5,589 nt of DNA from Lachnospiraceae bacterium (lineage in GTDB: Bacteria > Bacillota > Clostridia > Lachnospirales > Lachnospiraceae): positions 1-5,589 of the forward strand of contig DOVG01000218.1 of NCBI GenBank assembly GCA_003520205.1, given 5' to 3'. The notes beneath the pieces were generated by a model. It made no database searches and was not told the DNA's origin. It worked only from the letters and a program-made list of their open reading frames with translations. The translations under genes were made by a program, and so were the position numbers. Within the stretch, counting starts at the first letter, position 1; each line of letters begins with the position of its first letter. Below, piece after piece: positions 1-5,589 of the stretch.

Positions 1-21
1 ACTTTTAACCTTCACTAATGG

Positions 22-60
22 TAAACGGACGGATTCAGAATGGATTCGTCCGTTTATCTT
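22..60 (+). terminator. Long hairpin at the left edge, best folded in plus-strand RNA
   Basis: Positions 22-36 pair with 42-56 around a 5-nt loop (AGAAT, 37-41). The outer 10 bp (TAAACGGACG with CGTCCGTTTA) are perfect. The inner five pairs include two G-U wobbles on the plus strand, which become A-C mismatches on the minus strand. The plus-strand exit is U-rich (GTTTATCTTTGC), while the minus-strand exit (TTTACCATTAG) is poor. It therefore looks like the terminator of a plus-strand gene lying left of the window. The outer stem could also stop minus-strand transcripts 68 nt after the ABC stop codon, making it possibly two-way. No gene is supported in 1-123. Confidence 0.55.
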
Positions 61-123
61 TGCATTACAATTACAATACTACCATATAGCTAATACGCTT
101 CGCAAGATTTTTCCGCACTCATT

Positions 124-1863
124 TTAGTTTTCAAACTGACTATAGTACAGTTCTTCATAGAAGCCTTTCTTCTCAAGCAGTTCCTGATGATTTCCCTGTT
201 CGATTATATTTCCATCCTTCATAACCAGTATCATATCTGCCTCACGTATAGTAGAAAGTCTGTGAGCTACTATAAAACTAGTCCTTCCCTGCATCATTTT
301 GGCAAAGGATCTCTGGACTCTATGTTCAGTTCTTGTATCTATAGATGATGTAGCCTCATCAAGTATCAGCATTGGAGGAATCCTGAGCATGACTCTTGTA
401 ATACAGAGAAGCTGCTTCTGTCCTTCTGACAGACTGCCTCCATCCTCCGAAAGAATAGTATCGTATCCTTCCGGCAGCTGCTTAATAAAGTGGTCTGCGT
501 GCGTAAGCTCTGCCGCTTTTCTTACTTCTTCATCTGTTGCATCTTTGACTCCATAACAGATATTGTCACGAACAGAAGCCGTTTTAAGCCAGGTCTCCTG
601 TAAAACCATTCCGAAGCTTTCTCTCAGGCTCTCACGCGATATATCTCTTATGTCTGTATCTTCTATTTTTATAGAACCCTCATCCACCTCATAGAATCTC
701 ATAAGAAGATTTATGAGCGTACTCTTTCCGCTTCCGGTAGGTCCTACTATGGCAACTCTCATACCAGGCTGTACACTTAAGGAAAGATTCTTCAGAAGCT
801 CCTTATCCTTAACGTATGAGAAGCTCATATTCTCAATCTCTACATGTCCTCTCTTATCTTCCGCAAGACCGTTCATTACTGTCACAAGATTTGTATCCGT
901 ATCTTTATCCGGAGTCTCTGTTTCAGCTTCTATAAGCTGCATAACTCTGTCCGCACATGCCAAAGCATTCTGAAACTCTGTAAGTACATTTGATATCTCA
1001 TTAAATGGCTTCATATACTGATTAGCATATGACAAAAATGTAACCAGATTTCCTATAGTTATTCCTGATGAAAGTGCCAGAAATGCTCCAACTACAGCCA
1101 CTGCTGCATATATAATGTTATTAACGAATCTGGTAGTAGGATTAACTATAGACGAATAAAATGTAGCCTTGAAGCTTGCTTCCGTAAGATGTTCATTTAA
1201 TGCGTCAAATCTTTCCTTTGCCTCATCTTCATAGGAAAATGCCTGAACTACTTTCTCATTTCCTATCATCTCATCTATATATCCGGTTAGTTTTCCTCTT
1301 CTTTCCGACTGCCTTGCAAAATACTTATGAGTTTTCCTGGAAATAAATCCGGCTACAAAAAGTGAAAGCGGAGTAAGCAGTATAACCATAATCGCTATAC
1401 GCTTGTCCAGTCTCATCATGAAAACAATAGTTCCGGCTATGGTAACCACTCCGGTAAACAGCTGAGAGAACCCCAGCAGAAGTCCATCTGCAAACTGGTC
1501 TATATCCGTTGTTATCCTTGAAACTATATCCCCGGCAGAATGTGAATCTATATATCCAAGCGGCGTACTCTGGAGCACATCAAATGCCTTCACTCTTATA
1601 TCTCTGGAAACTCTGTTTACCACAGAATTGTTTAATAATGTCATAAGCCACTGTGCACCACCTGCAAAGCCGGCACACATAACGACGTAACAGCAGTACA
1701 TTAGTAGCTTTTTCCCTGAAAATGCATCTCCTCCACCAATTGAATCTATAGCCATTCCTACAAAAACAGGGATTCTTAGCTGCATATATACTGACACAAC
1801 TGCCAGAGCAACAGATATAATAATAAGAGGTATATATCTGATAAGATATTTCATGATTCTCAT
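124..1863 (-). CDS. ABC exporter half-transporter, catalytic-site subunit (LmrD/BmrD/TM288-like)
   Basis: This 579-residue subunit has about six membrane helices (roughly 10-36, 52-74, 128-150, 155-176, 245-266, 274-300) and a nucleotide-binding domain from about 340. Seen in the NBD are A-loop Tyr350, Walker A GPTGSGKST at 374-382 (Lys380), Q-loop Gln422 in VLQETWL, Walker B MLILD at 498-502 with catalytic Glu503, D-loop SSID at 506-509 and switch His534 (IVAHR). All catalytic residues are present. The signature is LSEGQ (478-482), with Glu480 in place of the usual first Gly. In a head-to-tail dimer this altered signature faces the degenerate Walker site of the partner, leaving one good ATP site made from this Walker A/B and the partner's FSGGQ. 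The helix-to-NBD linker (about 311-340) is acidic and Thr/Asp-rich, somewhat longer than in the partner. The start shares ATGA with the upstream stop. The stop is TAA at 124-126. The transported compound is not deducible. Confidence 0.94.
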   Translation of the reverse strand: MRIMKYLIRYIPLIIISVALAVVSVYMQLRIPVFVGMAIDSIGGGDAFSGKKLLMYCCYVVMCAGFAGGAQWLMTLLNNSVVNRVSRDIRVKAFDVLQSTPLGYIDSHSAGDIVSRITTDIDQFADGLLLGFSQLFTGVVTIAGTIVFMMRLDKRIAIMVILLTPLSLFVAGFISRKTHKYFARQSERRGKLTGYIDEMIGNEKVVQAFSYEDEAKERFDALNEHLTEASFKATFYSSIVNPTTRFVNNIIYAAVAVVGAFLALSSGITIGNLVTFLSYANQYMKPFNEISNVLTEFQNALACADRVMQLIEAETETPDKDTDTNLVTVMNGLAEDKRGHVEIENMSFSYVKDKELLKNLSLSVQPGMRVAIVGPTGSGKSTLINLLMRFYEVDEGSIKIEDTDIRDISRESLRESFGMVLQETWLKTASVRDNICYGVKDATDEEVRKAAELTHADHFIKQLPEGYDTILSEDGGSLSEGQKQLLCITRVMLRIPPMLILDEATSSIDTRTEHRVQRSFAKMMQGRTSFIVAHRLSTIREADMILVMKDGNIIEQGNHQELLEKKGFYEELYYSQFEN

Positions 1864-3590
1864 GATGCCACCTCCTGTTCGTCTACCTGAGATCTGTATA
1901 TTTCCCGATATACATCTGAAGTCTTTAGGAGCTCATCATGACTTCCTACAGCAGCCATATGCCCCTTTTCCATAACAATTATTCTGTCAGCACTGAGCAT
2001 ACTTCCTATTCTCTGACTGACAACGAAGATTATCTTATTCTTCTTAAGGGAATTTATTTCCTGTCTCAGACTCTTTTCTGTAGCAAAATCAAGGGCAGAA
2101 GCACTGTCATCCATTATGATTATAGGAGCATTCTTGGCAAAACATCTGGCAATACAGAGCCTCTGTCTCTGTCCCCCTGAGAAGTTCCTTCCTCCTGAAC
2201 TGGCAACGTAAGCAAGTCCTCCTTCTTTATCCTTCATAAAGCTCTCAGACTGCGAACTCTTAAGCGCAGCGTTCAGCTGCTCCTTAGTTATATCCTCTCT
2301 TCCCATTCTCAGGTTATCTTCAACACTTCCACTAAAGAGTACACTATGCTGCGGTGTAACCGAACATAAACCTCTGATGGCTTTCTTCGAATATTCCTTT
2401 ATATCCTTGCCATCTATAATTATAGAACCTGAAGTAGCCTCGTAGAATCTGGGAATCAGATTCACAAGTGTAGATTTACCGGAGCCCGTTCCACCAATTA
2501 TTCCGATTACTTCTCCCTCTTCAGCTTTGAAGCTCACATCGCTTATGGCTGGAGCTTTTGAACCCTTATATGTCATAGATACATTTTCAAACACTACAGA
2601 ATGTGGTCGTGATGATTCTTCTATTTCCTGGTCTCCAAAGGTTATATCCGGCTGAATATCCATTACATTTGCGACTCTTCTTGCACTGGCGAACATTTTA
2701 GAAACTGTTATTATGAAATTCACAAACTTGATAAGTTCAACCAGTATATATGACATATAGTTATATAAAGCTATCACTTCACCCTTATCAATATCTCCTG
2801 CATTTACCAGAAGTCCGCCATTATAAATAATACATGCTATGCCGGTATTGATAATGATTAATGTCACAGGATTCAGAAATGATGATACCCTTCCAACCAG
2901 AAGCTGCATTTTCATGAGAAGTCTGGCAGACAGATGAAACTCCTCTGATTCTTCATCAGAACGGTTAAATGCCCTTATAACTCTTACTCCGACTATATTC
3001 TCACGTGTATGCAGTGTAACGTCATCCAGTCTCTCCTGAACTCTTCTTACAAGCGGTATACTTACTACTACAATTAATCCAACCACTATAAAAAGTGCAA
3101 TCAGAATATAGATAAAATAAACTGCAACCTTTGCATTTACTTTAAATGCCATGATAGTTGCACCAAATACTATAAACGGCGATCTGAGAAGCAGTCTCAG
3201 GATCATATTTACTCCAGTCTGCATCTGATTTACATCACTTGTCATTCTTGTAATAAGAGTAGAAGTCCCCTGATTATCTATATTACTATAAGACAGGCTC
3301 TCTATATGCTTAAACAGTTCACTTCTGACTGTTTTACCAAAATCCATAGCCACTCTTGCAGAAAAATACTGGGCTGTTATTGCCGCCACCATGCCAACTA
3401 ACGCAAGCACAAAAAGAAGGATGGCAGAAACAATAATACTTTTTTTATCACCACCCTCGATACCTACATTTACCAGATGCGCTATAACAAGCGGAACAAA
3501 AAGCTCAAATGTTGCTTCAAGCATTTTAAATAATGGTGCAAGTATGCATCTTAAAGTATATGGTTTTAAATAATTTAGAAATCGCTTCAT
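1860..3590 (-). CDS. ABC exporter half-transporter, degenerate-site subunit (LmrC/BmrC/TM287-like)
   Basis: This is a 576-residue fused exporter subunit: six membrane helices (roughly 14-40, 52-76, 130-150, 154-180, 241-265, 270-297), then a nucleotide-binding domain from about 333. In the NBD I see the A-loop Tyr341, Walker A GGTGSGKST at 366-374 (Lys372), Q-loop Gln414, signature FSGGQ at 470-474, Walker B IIIMD at 490-494 and D-loop SALD at 498-501. Two catalytic positions are altered: Asp495 stands where the catalytic Glu should be, and Gln526 (VVSQR) replaces the switch His. The same pair of changes is known in the degenerate subunit of heterodimeric exporters such as LmrCD. The partner is the next gene, whose ATG overlaps this TGA by 4 bp (ATGA). 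The start at 3590 has GGAGAG at 3593-3598, slightly close to the ATG. It probably exports drugs, lipids or peptides across the cytoplasmic membrane. The substrate is unknown. Confidence 0.93.
   Translation of the reverse strand: MKRFLNYLKPYTLRCILAPLFKMLEATFELFVPLVIAHLVNVGIEGGDKKSIIVSAILLFVLALVGMVAAITAQYFSARVAMDFGKTVRSELFKHIESLSYSNIDNQGTSTLITRMTSDVNQMQTGVNMILRLLLRSPFIVFGATIMAFKVNAKVAVYFIYILIALFIVVGLIVVVSIPLVRRVQERLDDVTLHTRENIVGVRVIRAFNRSDEESEEFHLSARLLMKMQLLVGRVSSFLNPVTLIIINTGIACIIYNGGLLVNAGDIDKGEVIALYNYMSYILVELIKFVNFIITVSKMFASARRVANVMDIQPDITFGDQEIEESSRPHSVVFENVSMTYKGSKAPAISDVSFKAEEGEVIGIIGGTGSGKSTLVNLIPRFYEATSGSIIIDGKDIKEYSKKAIRGLCSVTPQHSVLFSGSVEDNLRMGREDITKEQLNAALKSSQSESFMKDKEGGLAYVASSGGRNFSGGQRQRLCIARCFAKNAPIIIMDDSASALDFATEKSLRQEINSLKKNKIIFVVSQRIGSMLSADRIIVMEKGHMAAVGSHDELLKTSDVYREIYRSQVDEQEVAS
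1868..1876 (-). promoter_or_regulatory. Strong ribosome binding site inside the end of the upstream ABC gene
   Basis: The minus strand reads AGGAGGTGG, with AGGAGG at 1871-1876, 7 nt ahead of the ATG at 1863. It lies within the last codons of the upstream subunit and decides the start in favour of Met1 over the in-frame Met4, which would be 16 nt away. A strong site here allows independent initiation as well as translational coupling through the ATGA overlap, which suits equal production of two heterodimer subunits. Confidence 0.8.
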
Positions 3591-3620
3591 ATCTCTCCGT
3601 AACTATATCGAAAACTTCTT

Positions 3621-3650
3621 AAAATCCGGCAGAACATACGTTCTGCCGGA
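3621..3650 (-). terminator. Rho-independent terminator or attenuator after the lipoprotein gene
   Basis: A perfect 11-bp inverted repeat (3625-3635 with 3640-3650) encloses the 4-nt loop 3636-3639. On the minus strand it reads TCCGGCAGAAC, loop GTAT, GTTCTGCCGGA, then TTTTAAGAAGTTTT. The stem starts 16 nt after the TAG of the lipoprotein gene. The U tract is interrupted after four U residues, so termination may be partial. The plus-strand exit (ATAATAATC) has no U run, so the signal acts on minus-strand transcription. It separates the fabZ-MarR-lipoprotein group from the ABC pair. Confidence 0.75.
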
Positions 3651-3666
3651 ATAATAATCTTACTTT

Positions 3667-4812
3667 CTATTTACTTTTTCCTTTATCTCCAGACTTATCA
3701 GTATCCTTCTTTTCTTCCTGCACTGCATTTGTCTTCTCAGTACCCTGTGCAGCACCTGTATTCTTCTGTGGTTCAGGAATATATCCCGGATACATACGAG
3801 CCATTCTTTCTTCTTTTTTCTTTCTGGATTTCTTAATCATCTTCTTAATTATAAAGATTATCAGGAAGATAATTCCAACAAATATAAGGAGTCCCCAGAT
3901 ATTTGCAACCAGCCATATGATAAAGCTCTGAAGTCCATAGAAGAAATCATACCAGCCCTGTTTAACTTCCTTCATGAATCTTGTTCCGAAGGTATCCTCT
4001 GAATGTTCGATAATTTCTTTAACTTCTTTGATACTTACATCCACGTAGCTGTAAGCCACATCATTATCTATAGAATTAAGTCTTGTTTTAATCTGATTTA
4101 TCTGAGTACTGACTGATGTTATCTTATCACTTATAAGGATTACATTATCCATGTCTTCAAGCTTCTTAGCTTCCTTCAGCATCTCCATATAATCATTCTT
4201 CTGAGCTTCGAGAACTTCCATCTCTACAGACAGATCCGAATACTCCTGAGATACATTTGTTACATTCTGGGATCTGTTGATGAGAGTACCTATACCACCG
4301 GTCTCACTCACGAAATCCTTATACTTATCAGACGGAACTCTGACTGTTGCTACATATACCCCAAGACCATCATAACCATAAGAGCCAGAACCGTTATTTA
4401 CATAGGTGTTCTCAGATTCCAAGAATCCATCATACTTTGTAATAAGCTTCTGAAACTCTCCAACAGTATCATCAAATCTTAGAGTTTCAAGACTTATATT
4501 ACATCTGTAAATCAGTTTCTCAGTATCAAGCTTATTAGTTGTATTTTCTTTCTCTGTCTCACTAATAGGTGCAGCCTCTGCATTTTCTGATACTGTCACA
4601 TCATCTGAAGTCTCATACGCCGCTTCATCGTTTGCAGCAGCTTCAGTAGCAGCATAATCATATGTATCAACATATCCTGCTGCATTCTGCGCAGATTTCT
4701 GAACCGGAGAATCATATTTCATAGCAGAATCTGATGTTGACGCACTGCTGCCACATGCTGTAAGCATCATACAGGTTGATAATATAGCAATACCTTTAAC
4801 TAATTTTTTCAT
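3667..4812 (-). CDS. DUF4349-type membrane lipoprotein of unknown function
   Basis: This is a 381-residue envelope protein whose function I cannot name. A lipoprotein signal (MKKLVKG, hydrophobic stretch, lipobox LTAC at 17-20) predicts lipidation on Cys20. A low-complexity Ser/Ala/Glu/Asp/Thr spacer follows (about 21-95). Next is a domain (about 97-265) that looks like DUF4349 (PF14257), from KLIYRCNISLETLRFDD through 'YVATVRVP.DKYKDF' and 'VTNVSQEYSDL' to 'AYSYVDVSIKE'. Within it, about 195-250 reads as a helical, probably coiled-coil hairpin (LEAQKNDYMEMLKEAKKLED, then ITSVSTQINQIKTRLNSID). A single strong transmembrane helix lies at about 296-322, followed by a Lys/Arg-rich stop-transfer (KKMIKKSRKKK) and a charged cytoplasmic tail rich in Lys, Glu, Gln and Thr. 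The outer domain would therefore be tethered at both ends. The gene lies 34 bp after the MarR gene and is followed by a terminator-like hairpin. The family assignment comes from remembered family character and is not backed by a search. Confidence 0.85.
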   Translation of the reverse strand: MKKLVKGIAILSTCMMLTACGSSASTSDSAMKYDSPVQKSAQNAAGYVDTYDYAATEAAANDEAAYETSDDVTVSENAEAAPISETEKENTTNKLDTEKLIYRCNISLETLRFDDTVGEFQKLITKYDGFLESENTYVNNGSGSYGYDGLGVYVATVRVPSDKYKDFVSETGGIGTLINRSQNVTNVSQEYSDLSVEMEVLEAQKNDYMEMLKEAKKLEDMDNVILISDKITSVSTQINQIKTRLNSIDNDVAYSYVDVSIKEVKEIIEHSEDTFGTRFMKEVKQGWYDFFYGLQSFIIWLVANIWGLLIFVGIIFLIIFIIKKMIKKSRKKKEERMARMYPGYIPEPQKNTGAAQGTEKTNAVQEEKKDTDKSGDKGKSK

Positions 4813-4818
4813 TTTTTA

Positions 4819-4826
4819 ACCCCCTT
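4819..4826 (-). promoter_or_regulatory. Ribosome binding site of the DUF4349-type lipoprotein gene
   Basis: The minus strand reads AAGGGGGT, with the G run at 4820-4824, 7 nt ahead of the ATG at 4812. The spacing is ideal and fixes the start immediately before a classical lipoprotein signal peptide (MKKLVKG...). Confidence 0.75.
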
Positions 4827-4833
4827 TTATTTC

Positions 4834-4846
4834 GTCAAGATTTGAC
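4834..4846. repeat. Short perfect inverted repeat between the MarR and lipoprotein genes
   Basis: The 13-bp sequence GTCAAGATTTGAC has 5-bp arms (4834-4838 and 4842-4846) around a 3-bp centre. It abuts the stop codon of the MarR gene and lies about 8 bp upstream of the ribosome binding site of the lipoprotein gene. Its size and AT-richness would suit a MarR-type operator, but the half-site order (TCAA...TTGA) is opposite to the TTTGA...TCAAA order of known FabT sites. As an RNA hairpin it would be weak. It may be chance. Confidence 0.25.
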
Positions 4847-5338
4847 TTATTCTCCAAAGCCTACTTCAGGCATGAGTTCATTATATATCTTCTTCAGTGT
4901 ATTGTTAAACATATCAAACTCTTCTTCAGATAAAGTCTCTTTTAGACGGCTTTCAACAATATCAAGATATTTTTCATTTATATTATAATACCTGTAATAT
5001 CTGTCTGTCACATCAAGATAGAATTCTCTCTTGTCCTTATCTGACTGTACCTTTTTTACATATCCTTTTTTTATAAGAGAATTAACCTTATATGTAGCAT
5101 TGGGTGATGAAATCCCTATAAAATTTGCAAACTCCTGAATCGTAGGTTTGCCTAGATTATGAATGATTTCTACACAATAAACCTCTGTTGTAGTAAGTGA
5201 TAATTCTCTGGAATTAATACGTCTGAAGACATCTCTGTAATAATGAACTCTGAACTTTGAATATATCGCTGACAGTGGATTTCTTTCAAGTCTTTCCCGT
5301 GCAGTAAGTCCAACCAGCTCCTCAGGACTACTTGTCAT
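4847..5338 (-). CDS. MarR-family winged-helix transcriptional regulator, possibly FabT-like
   Basis: This is a 163-residue cytosolic DNA-binding protein, normal in length for MarR plus an N-terminal extension of about 20 residues. A helical dimerisation segment (about 20-60) is followed by the helix-turn-helix around 66-94 (TIQEFANFIGISSPNATYKV, then LIKKGYV). The wing is at about 95-112, where SDKDKREFYLDVT matches the family's D-x-R-x-x-x-x-L-x-x-T pattern. C-terminal helices (about 115-157, LSEEEFDMFNNTLKKIYNEL) complete the dimer interface. The ATG at 5338 has an AAGGTG ribosome binding site at 5346-5351, well spaced. The gene begins 23 bp after the fabZ stop, so the two are probably co-transcribed. 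Family members respond to phenolics, oxidants, drugs or, for FabT, acyl-ACP. I see no run of Cys that would suggest redox sensing (only C55). The position fits either a FabT-like control of lipid synthesis or control of the exporter genes downstream. The family call is firm, the ligand and targets are inferred. Confidence 0.9.
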   Translation of the reverse strand: MTSSPEELVGLTARERLERNPLSAIYSKFRVHYYRDVFRRINSRELSLTTTEVYCVEIIHNLGKPTIQEFANFIGISSPNATYKVNSLIKKGYVKKVQSDKDKREFYLDVTDRYYRYYNINEKYLDIVESRLKETLSEEEFDMFNNTLKKIYNELMPEVGFGE

Positions 5339-5361
5339 ACCTGTTCACCTTCTCTTCTTTC

Positions 5362-5589
5362 TTACTTGGCATCTCCGATAGCAAATGATATTTCAGCCTG
5401 ACACGCTACCTTACCATCGACCTTTGCAACAGCCTTACCAAATCCCAGAGGTCCTCTTCTTTCAACTATCTCGCATCTAAGCTCAAGAACATCTCCCGGC
5501 TTTACCTGTTTACGAAAACGGGCATTCTTAATACCACCGAAAAATGCTATCTTACCTTTAAACTCATCAGCGGAAAGAATAGCAACTGC
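5362..5589 (-). CDS. fabZ: 3-hydroxyacyl-[acyl-carrier-protein] dehydratase FabZ, C-terminal part (cut by window edge)
   Basis: This is the last 75 codons of a gene that enters from the right edge and ends with TAA at 5362-5364. FabZ removes water from 3-hydroxyacyl-ACP to give trans-2-enoyl-ACP in the cytosolic type II fatty-acid elongation cycle. The visible part starts AVAILSADEFKGKIAFFGGI, continues with NARFRKQVKPGD and ends with a GFGKAVAKVDGKVACQAE-type strand. This is the usual second half of the FabZ hot-dog fold, with the conserved 'ARFR..V.PGD' stretch and 'VDGK.....E' strand. The catalytic His and Glu of the family lie in the N-terminal half, outside the window, so activity cannot be judged here. 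The family is usually 140-150 residues, so about half is missing. In Firmicutes fabZ sits in a fab/acc cluster, which probably continues to the right. The reading frame is intact and the C-terminus is of normal length. Confidence 0.93.
   Translation of the reverse strand, partial: AVAILSADEFKGKIAFFGGIKNARFRKQVKPGDVLELRCEIVERRGPLGFGKAVAKVDGKVACQAEISFAIGDAK

Noticed and set aside
2..127. A plus-strand reading frame open from the left edge to TAG at 125-127, which could be the tail of a rightward gene.
   Set aside because: It is only 41 codons with no visible start, encodes no recognisable motif, runs through the 15-bp hairpin and overlaps the stop of the ABC gene. Another plus-strand frame stops at 16-18, just before the hairpin, which would fit a convergent gene end better, but neither can be supported.
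299..973. Plus-strand open frames of 85 and 86 codons (299-556 and 713-973).
   Set aside because: They lie opposite the conserved NBD motifs of the 579-residue ABC subunit, have compositions typical of antisense shadows and show no family features.
1860..1863. Possible frameshift joining the two ABC genes into one full transporter.
   Set aside because: The overlap is a clean ATGA stop/start with a strong ribosome binding site 7 nt upstream. Both proteins are full half-transporters with complete ends, so they are two normal genes.
1938..3573. Plus-strand open frames of 80 and 60 codons (1938-2180 and 3391-3573).
   Set aside because: Both are antisense to the 576-residue ABC subunit, without plausible ribosome binding sites or recognisable protein features.
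3602..3607. TATAGT on the minus strand as a -10 box for the ABC pair.
   Set aside because: No -35 box lies 16-18 bp upstream (that position falls in the hairpin stem, GCCGGA), and the start site would fall on the ribosome binding site.
4833..4838. TTGACG on the minus strand as a -35 box for the lipoprotein gene.
   Set aside because: With normal spacing the -10 would be AAAATG at the start codon itself, putting transcription inside the gene. The hexamer is better explained as part of the palindrome.

Overview
The window looks like low-GC Firmicutes DNA, probably a gut or rumen Clostridia of the Lachnospiraceae type. The reasons are AT-rich coding with many ATA, AGA and AAA codons, strong AGGAGG-type ribosome binding sites, a FabZ of the Firmicutes type, and a lipoprotein with an LTAC lipobox. 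The genus cannot be fixed from the sequence alone.

Every gene lies on the minus strand, so transcription runs from the right edge to the left. In that order they are: the 3' end of fabZ (fatty acid elongation dehydratase, cut by the window edge); a 163-residue MarR-family regulator 23 bp later; a 381-residue lipoprotein with a DUF4349-type domain 34 bp later; then, after a 76-bp gap holding a strong terminator-like hairpin, two full-length ABC exporter half-transporters of 576 and 579 residues that overlap by 4 bp (ATGA). The last 123 bp at the left edge carry no supported gene but hold a long hairpin that folds better in plus-strand RNA. This suggests that the next gene to the left may converge on this cluster.

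The two ABC half-transporters almost certainly form one heterodimer of the LmrCD / BmrCD / TM287-288 kind. The first has Asp in place of the catalytic Glu and Gln in place of the switch His. The second has normal catalytic residues but an altered LSEGQ signature. These changes are expected to meet in one degenerate ATP site and leave the other site canonical. The substrate is not readable from the sequence.

The close spacing from fabZ through the lipoprotein gene suggests one transcript, with the ABC pair either read through the hairpin or expressed separately. The MarR protein could control fatty-acid synthesis (as FabT does), the exporter (as many MarR proteins beside ABC genes do), or both. 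I see no IS element, CRISPR array, tRNA or rRNA, and no clear case for a wholly new system. The least understood element is the DUF4349-type lipoprotein, which appears to be anchored to the membrane at both ends of its outer domain.
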